In this document: piece by piece, positions 61,527-64,000 of the stretch
How the letters are laid out: every line of letters begins with the position of its first letter
Position numbering within the stretch: position 1 is the first letter of the stretch
Assembly: GCF_017921975.2 (NCBI RefSeq)
Contig: NZ_JAGEMO020000021.1
Location: forward strand, 62,001 to 126,000
Reading direction: 5' to 3'
Source: Hymenobacter terricola
GTDB lineage: Bacteria > Bacteroidota > Bacteroidia > Cytophagales > Hymenobacteraceae
Length of the DNA: 64,000 bases
Notes under the pieces: model-generated
Database searches by the model: none
The model's input: only the letters and a program-made list of their open reading frames with translations
What the model was told of the DNA's origin: nothing
Translations under genes and position numbers: made by a program

Positions 61527-62726
61527 ATGCCAGTTGCCTCTCCGACACAGGCCCCGCCCATTTCTTTTGAAGACACCCGAGTAGCCTTCGCCTCCAAGTC
61601 CGATGCTCAGCTGCGCAAAGTTTACGCCCTGTTCGCGGCCATGAACAACGGCACCCTCGTAAAAACGGGCAGCGGCCTGATGAAAGCAGCGCTCAAGTGG
61701 CACTTGCCCGGCACGAAATTCCTCATCAAGCACAGCATTTTTGAGCAGTTCTGCGGCGGCGAAACCATTGCCGAGTGCCGCCCCGTCACGGCCGAGCTGG
61801 GCAAGTACAACATCGGCACCATCCTCGATTACTCCGTGGAGGGCGAAGGCAGCGACCGCAGCTACGACCGCACCCGCGACGAAATCCTGGCCACCATCGA
61901 CGAGGCCCACCGCTCCCGGCACATCCCCTTCTCCGTCTTCAAAGTAACGGGCGTGGCCAACGTGGCTATTCTCGAGAAAATTCAGGCCGGCCAGTTGCTC
62001 ACCCCCGCCGAGGAAGCCGCTCACAACCGCGCCGTGGCCCGCGTGGAGGCCTTGTGCGCCCGCGCCCACCAGCACGGCGTGCGCCTGTTTGTTGATGCCG
62101 AGGAAAGCTGGTTTCAGCACACCATCGACCTGCTGGCTTATGACATGATGGCCAAATACAACCGCGAAACGGCCATTGTCTGGAATACCTACCAGCTCTA
62201 TCGGCACGACCGGCTCGAAGCCCTCCAGGCCGCGCACGACGCGGCGGCCGAAGCCGGCTACTACATCGGCGCCAAGCTGGTGCGCGGCGCCTACATGGAA
62301 AAAGAGGCCCGCGTGGCCCGGCAGCGAGGCCAGCAAAACCCCATCAATCCCACTAAGCAAGCCACCGACGACCTCTACGACGAAGCCCTGCGCTACTGCG
62401 TGCAGCACCTCGACCGCATCAGCATTTGTGCCGGCACCCACAACGAAGCCAGCTCCCTGCTGCTCACCCAATTGATGCAGCAAGCCGGCGTGGCCCCTGG
62501 CGACCCGCGCGCGTGGTTTGCGCAGCTCTACGGCATGAGCGACAACCTCACCTACAACCTGGCCAATGCCGGCTACAACACCGCCAAATACCTCCCCTAC
62601 GGCCCGGTGGCCGCAGTGATGCCCTACCTCCTGCGTCGGGCCGATGAAAACACCGCCATCGCGGGCCAAAGCAGCCGGGAGTTTTTACTGATTCAGAAAG
62701 AAATTCGGCGGCGGCAGCGCAAGTAA
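61527..62726 (+). CDS. Proline dehydrogenase
   Basis: The 399-residue FAD enzyme oxidizes proline to pyrroline-5-carboxylate. It has the barrel motifs FSVFKVTGVANVAILEKI, GVRLFVDAEESWFQHTIDLLAYDMM, AIVWNTYQLYRHDRLEALQ, YYIGAKLVRGAYMEKEARVA and the C-terminal KYLPYGPVAAVMPYLLRRADENTA. It is the single-domain form, not the PutA fusion. I chose the ATG at 61527 (MPVASPTQAPPIS). It is divergent from the DAHP synthase gene with 146 bases between starts. Confidence 0.95.
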   Translation: MPVASPTQAPPISFEDTRVAFASKSDAQLRKVYALFAAMNNGTLVKTGSGLMKAALKWHLPGTKFLIKHSIFEQFCGGETIAECRPVTAELGKYNIGTILDYSVEGEGSDRSYDRTRDEILATIDEAHRSRHIPFSVFKVTGVANVAILEKIQAGQLLTPAEEAAHNRAVARVEALCARAHQHGVRLFVDAEESWFQHTIDLLAYDMMAKYNRETAIVWNTYQLYRHDRLEALQAAHDAAAEAGYYIGAKLVRGAYMEKEARVARQRGQQNPINPTKQATDDLYDEALRYCVQHLDRISICAGTHNEASSLLLTQLMQQAGVAPGDPRAWFAQLYGMSDNLTYNLANAGYNTAKYLPYGPVAAVMPYLLRRADENTAIAGQSSREFLLIQKEIRRRQRK

Positions 62727-62938
62727 TTTCTGACTTTGGCAGCCCGTGTTTTCGTCTTAAGGCCTTCTTAAATCCTGTTTCAGACAGTCTGCCTTAAAAT
62801 CTCGGAACGATTGTGGTATGATGCGAGCCCGCAGGGCTGAAAATTACTGGTTGCAGCGAAGCGTTTAGCTGGGCTGTCCAACTAAAATTCGCTAATTTTC
62901 AGCCCCAAAACGGTTTTTTGTTCATTTGAAATCCTGCC

Positions 62939-63307
62939 ATGATTGGTCGTATTCGCACGTACTTAATTCGCTATTCTCGGCTACAAACCGGCACTGTAAG
63001 CTACCTCACACTGGTGCAGGAAGCTGAATTGGGGCTAAATCTGGAAATTTCACACGAAAAATCCCGGCTTAATGAAATGCTTGCCGAAATCTCCTCGACC
63101 GAGCATGAAGCCGGTCGGCCGCCCCTCAGCTGCCTGGTGAAGGTGCAAGGCTCGAAAGGGCAAGGCGACAATTTCTACAAGCTGTGCGAAAAGATGGGCA
63201 TGGGCGAGTGGCGCAGCCTGAAACAAAACGAGGAATTCCTGAAAGTCCTTATTCGCGACTGCCGGGAATTCTGGCGCGATGAGGCTAATTTCCAGCAATT
63301 TTCCTAA
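62939..63307 (+). CDS. Hypothetical protein
   Basis: This 122-residue soluble protein begins MIGRIRTYLIRYSRLQTGTVSYL and has charged helices (LNEMLAEISSTEHEAGRPPL) and a C-terminal LKVLIRDCREFWRDEANF. I do not recognize a family. Codon use matches the neighbours. It has no signal or membrane segment. A strong hairpin follows its stop, supporting a real, single-gene transcript. Confidence 0.65.
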   Translation: MIGRIRTYLIRYSRLQTGTVSYLTLVQEAELGLNLEISHEKSRLNEMLAEISSTEHEAGRPPLSCLVKVQGSKGQGDNFYKLCEKMGMGEWRSLKQNEEFLKVLIRDCREFWRDEANFQQFS

Positions 63308-63319
63308 ACACTCTTCCGA

Positions 63320-63373
63320 GGAGAAAGAAGGGCGCCATGCTGAAGAAACTCAGCATGGCGCCCTTCTTTCTCC
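63320..63373. terminator. Perfect 24-bp hairpin after the hypothetical gene
   Basis: Arms 63320-63343 and 63350-63373 are exact reverse complements with a 6-base loop. The inner arms read CCATGCTGA/TCAGCATGG, akin to the CATGCTGAGC part of the longer repeats. It starts 13 bases after the stop codon, so it may serve as a terminator, though no T-run follows. Confidence 0.7.
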
Positions 63374-63537
63374 AATAAGGTGCTCCGCAATATTGCAGAG
63401 AGAAGCAAACGAATAATCATGGCATGAAGGCGGGAATGAATGGAATTTTGGCAGGCCGCAACCTCTACCGGGCTGGTTCCGTTAAGGTCTCAACCAGCCG
63501 ATAGGTTGGTCATCTCTCCACATTTCATTCCTTCCCA

Positions 63538-64000
63538 ATGAATACCAACGATTCGAACAACCCGCAAAATGCCGGCACCGGCGCAGGCTCTAACTACGGC
63601 ACCCAGAACACGGGCACCGGCCTCGGCAACAGCACCGGCCTGAGTAACGAAGGCACCAGCTACAACGCCGGCACCGGCTCTACCTCCGGCACGGGCGCTA
63701 CTTCGGCCTCCGGTGCAGCAATGAGCAACCCTTCCAACGCCACCGACGGCGATGATTACAGCGCAACCGCCAAAGGCGCCGCAGTAGCTGGCACCGCCGG
63801 CGCAGTAGTAGGCCGCGGCGTAGATGCCGTGCAGAACACCGCCGACCGCGCCGCCCACGCCGTAACCGGCGAGCCCTACCGCGAAGGCAGCACCATGTCC
63901 GGCATGTTCCGTGACCGCAGCAGCGCCGAGAAAGCTTATGAGTCGCTGCATTCGCGCGGCTACGGCAAAGACGATGTGAACCTGTTGATGTCGGACGAAA
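63538..64000 (+). CDS. YflT-like general stress protein with Gly/Thr/Ser-rich N-terminus (3' end off the window)
   Basis: The open frame of 154 codons from the ATG at 63538 runs off the window. Residues 1-60 are a low-complexity Asn/Gly/Thr/Ser stretch with repeated TGTG or NAGTG units (NPQNAGTGAGSNYGTQNTGT). Then a small hydrophobic AAVAGTAGAVVG segment occurs, and at about 122 SGMFRDRSSAEKAYESLHSRGYGKDDVNLLMSDE begins, the start of a YflT/general-stress-type domain. Function is unknown. The product is likely longer in the full genome. Confidence 0.75.
   Translation, partial: MNTNDSNNPQNAGTGAGSNYGTQNTGTGLGNSTGLSNEGTSYNAGTGSTSGTGATSASGAAMSNPSNATDGDDYSATAKGAAVAGTAGAVVGRGVDAVQNTADRAAHAVTGEPYREGSTMSGMFRDRSSAEKAYESLHSRGYGKDDVNLLMSDE

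Overview
The window comes from the chromosome of a high-GC Bacteroidota member, most probably Hymenobacter or a close relative. Four things point there: SusC/SusD pairs, an ECF sigma/FecR/TonB-receptor circuit, a fused CcoN-CcoO oxidase with a single-haem CcoP, and promoter elements of the Bacteroidota TAnnTTTG type. This is inferred from protein families and layout, since no 16S gene is present. There is no phage, insertion sequence, CRISPR array or origin. I identified about 55 protein genes and two serine tRNAs.

Region 1 (1-8.2 kb, minus strand) holds an ECF sigma factor, a FecR anti-sigma factor, a SusC receptor with an STN signalling domain, a SusD-like lipoprotein and a DUF5689 lipoprotein cut by the left edge. 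It looks like a receptor-signalled uptake locus. Region 2 (8.3-22.1 kb, mostly plus) is a microaerobic respiration cluster: ccoI, ccoS, a DUF2199 gene, ccoNO, two small membrane genes, ccoP, ccoG, a FixH-like gene, a TauE/SafE-like gene and a universal stress gene. hemF, hemA and a TetR regulator follow. ccoI, ccoNO and hemA share an identical promoter layout: two TGA-N6-TCA boxes 22 bp apart and a TTTG element exactly 28 bp after the second. This suggests one Crp/Fnr-type activator controls oxidase and haem synthesis together.

Region 3 (22.1-24.7 kb) has a leaderless subtilisin-like protease and a separate small protein resembling a protease propeptide/inhibitor. Region 4 (24.8-38.2 kb) is a polysaccharide utilization locus, probably for arabinan or arabinoxylan: a LacI regulator, a frameshifted aldose epimerase, three GH43 enzymes, a GH5-like enzyme and a SusC/SusD pair. 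Copies of a TGCAAACGTTTG operator precede the epimerase, the susC gene and the Tat-exported GH43 gene.

Region 5 (38.3-64 kb) is mainly housekeeping: icd, two tRNA-Ser genes, a YihY protein, a thioesterase, mltG, a YrdC-family gene, a lipid A-type acyltransferase, a WbqC protein, clpC, an oligopeptidase B-like gene, an acyl-CoA carboxylase beta subunit, an M42 peptidase, a BtuF-like protein, aroA, aroB, a DAHP synthase/chorismate mutase fusion, proline dehydrogenase and a YflT-like protein cut by the right edge.

Long imperfect palindromes of at least two families lie between genes, and one overlaps the apparent start of fecR. Three reading-frame breaks would each be repaired by one extra G in a G run, so they may be sequence errors rather than real pseudogenes.
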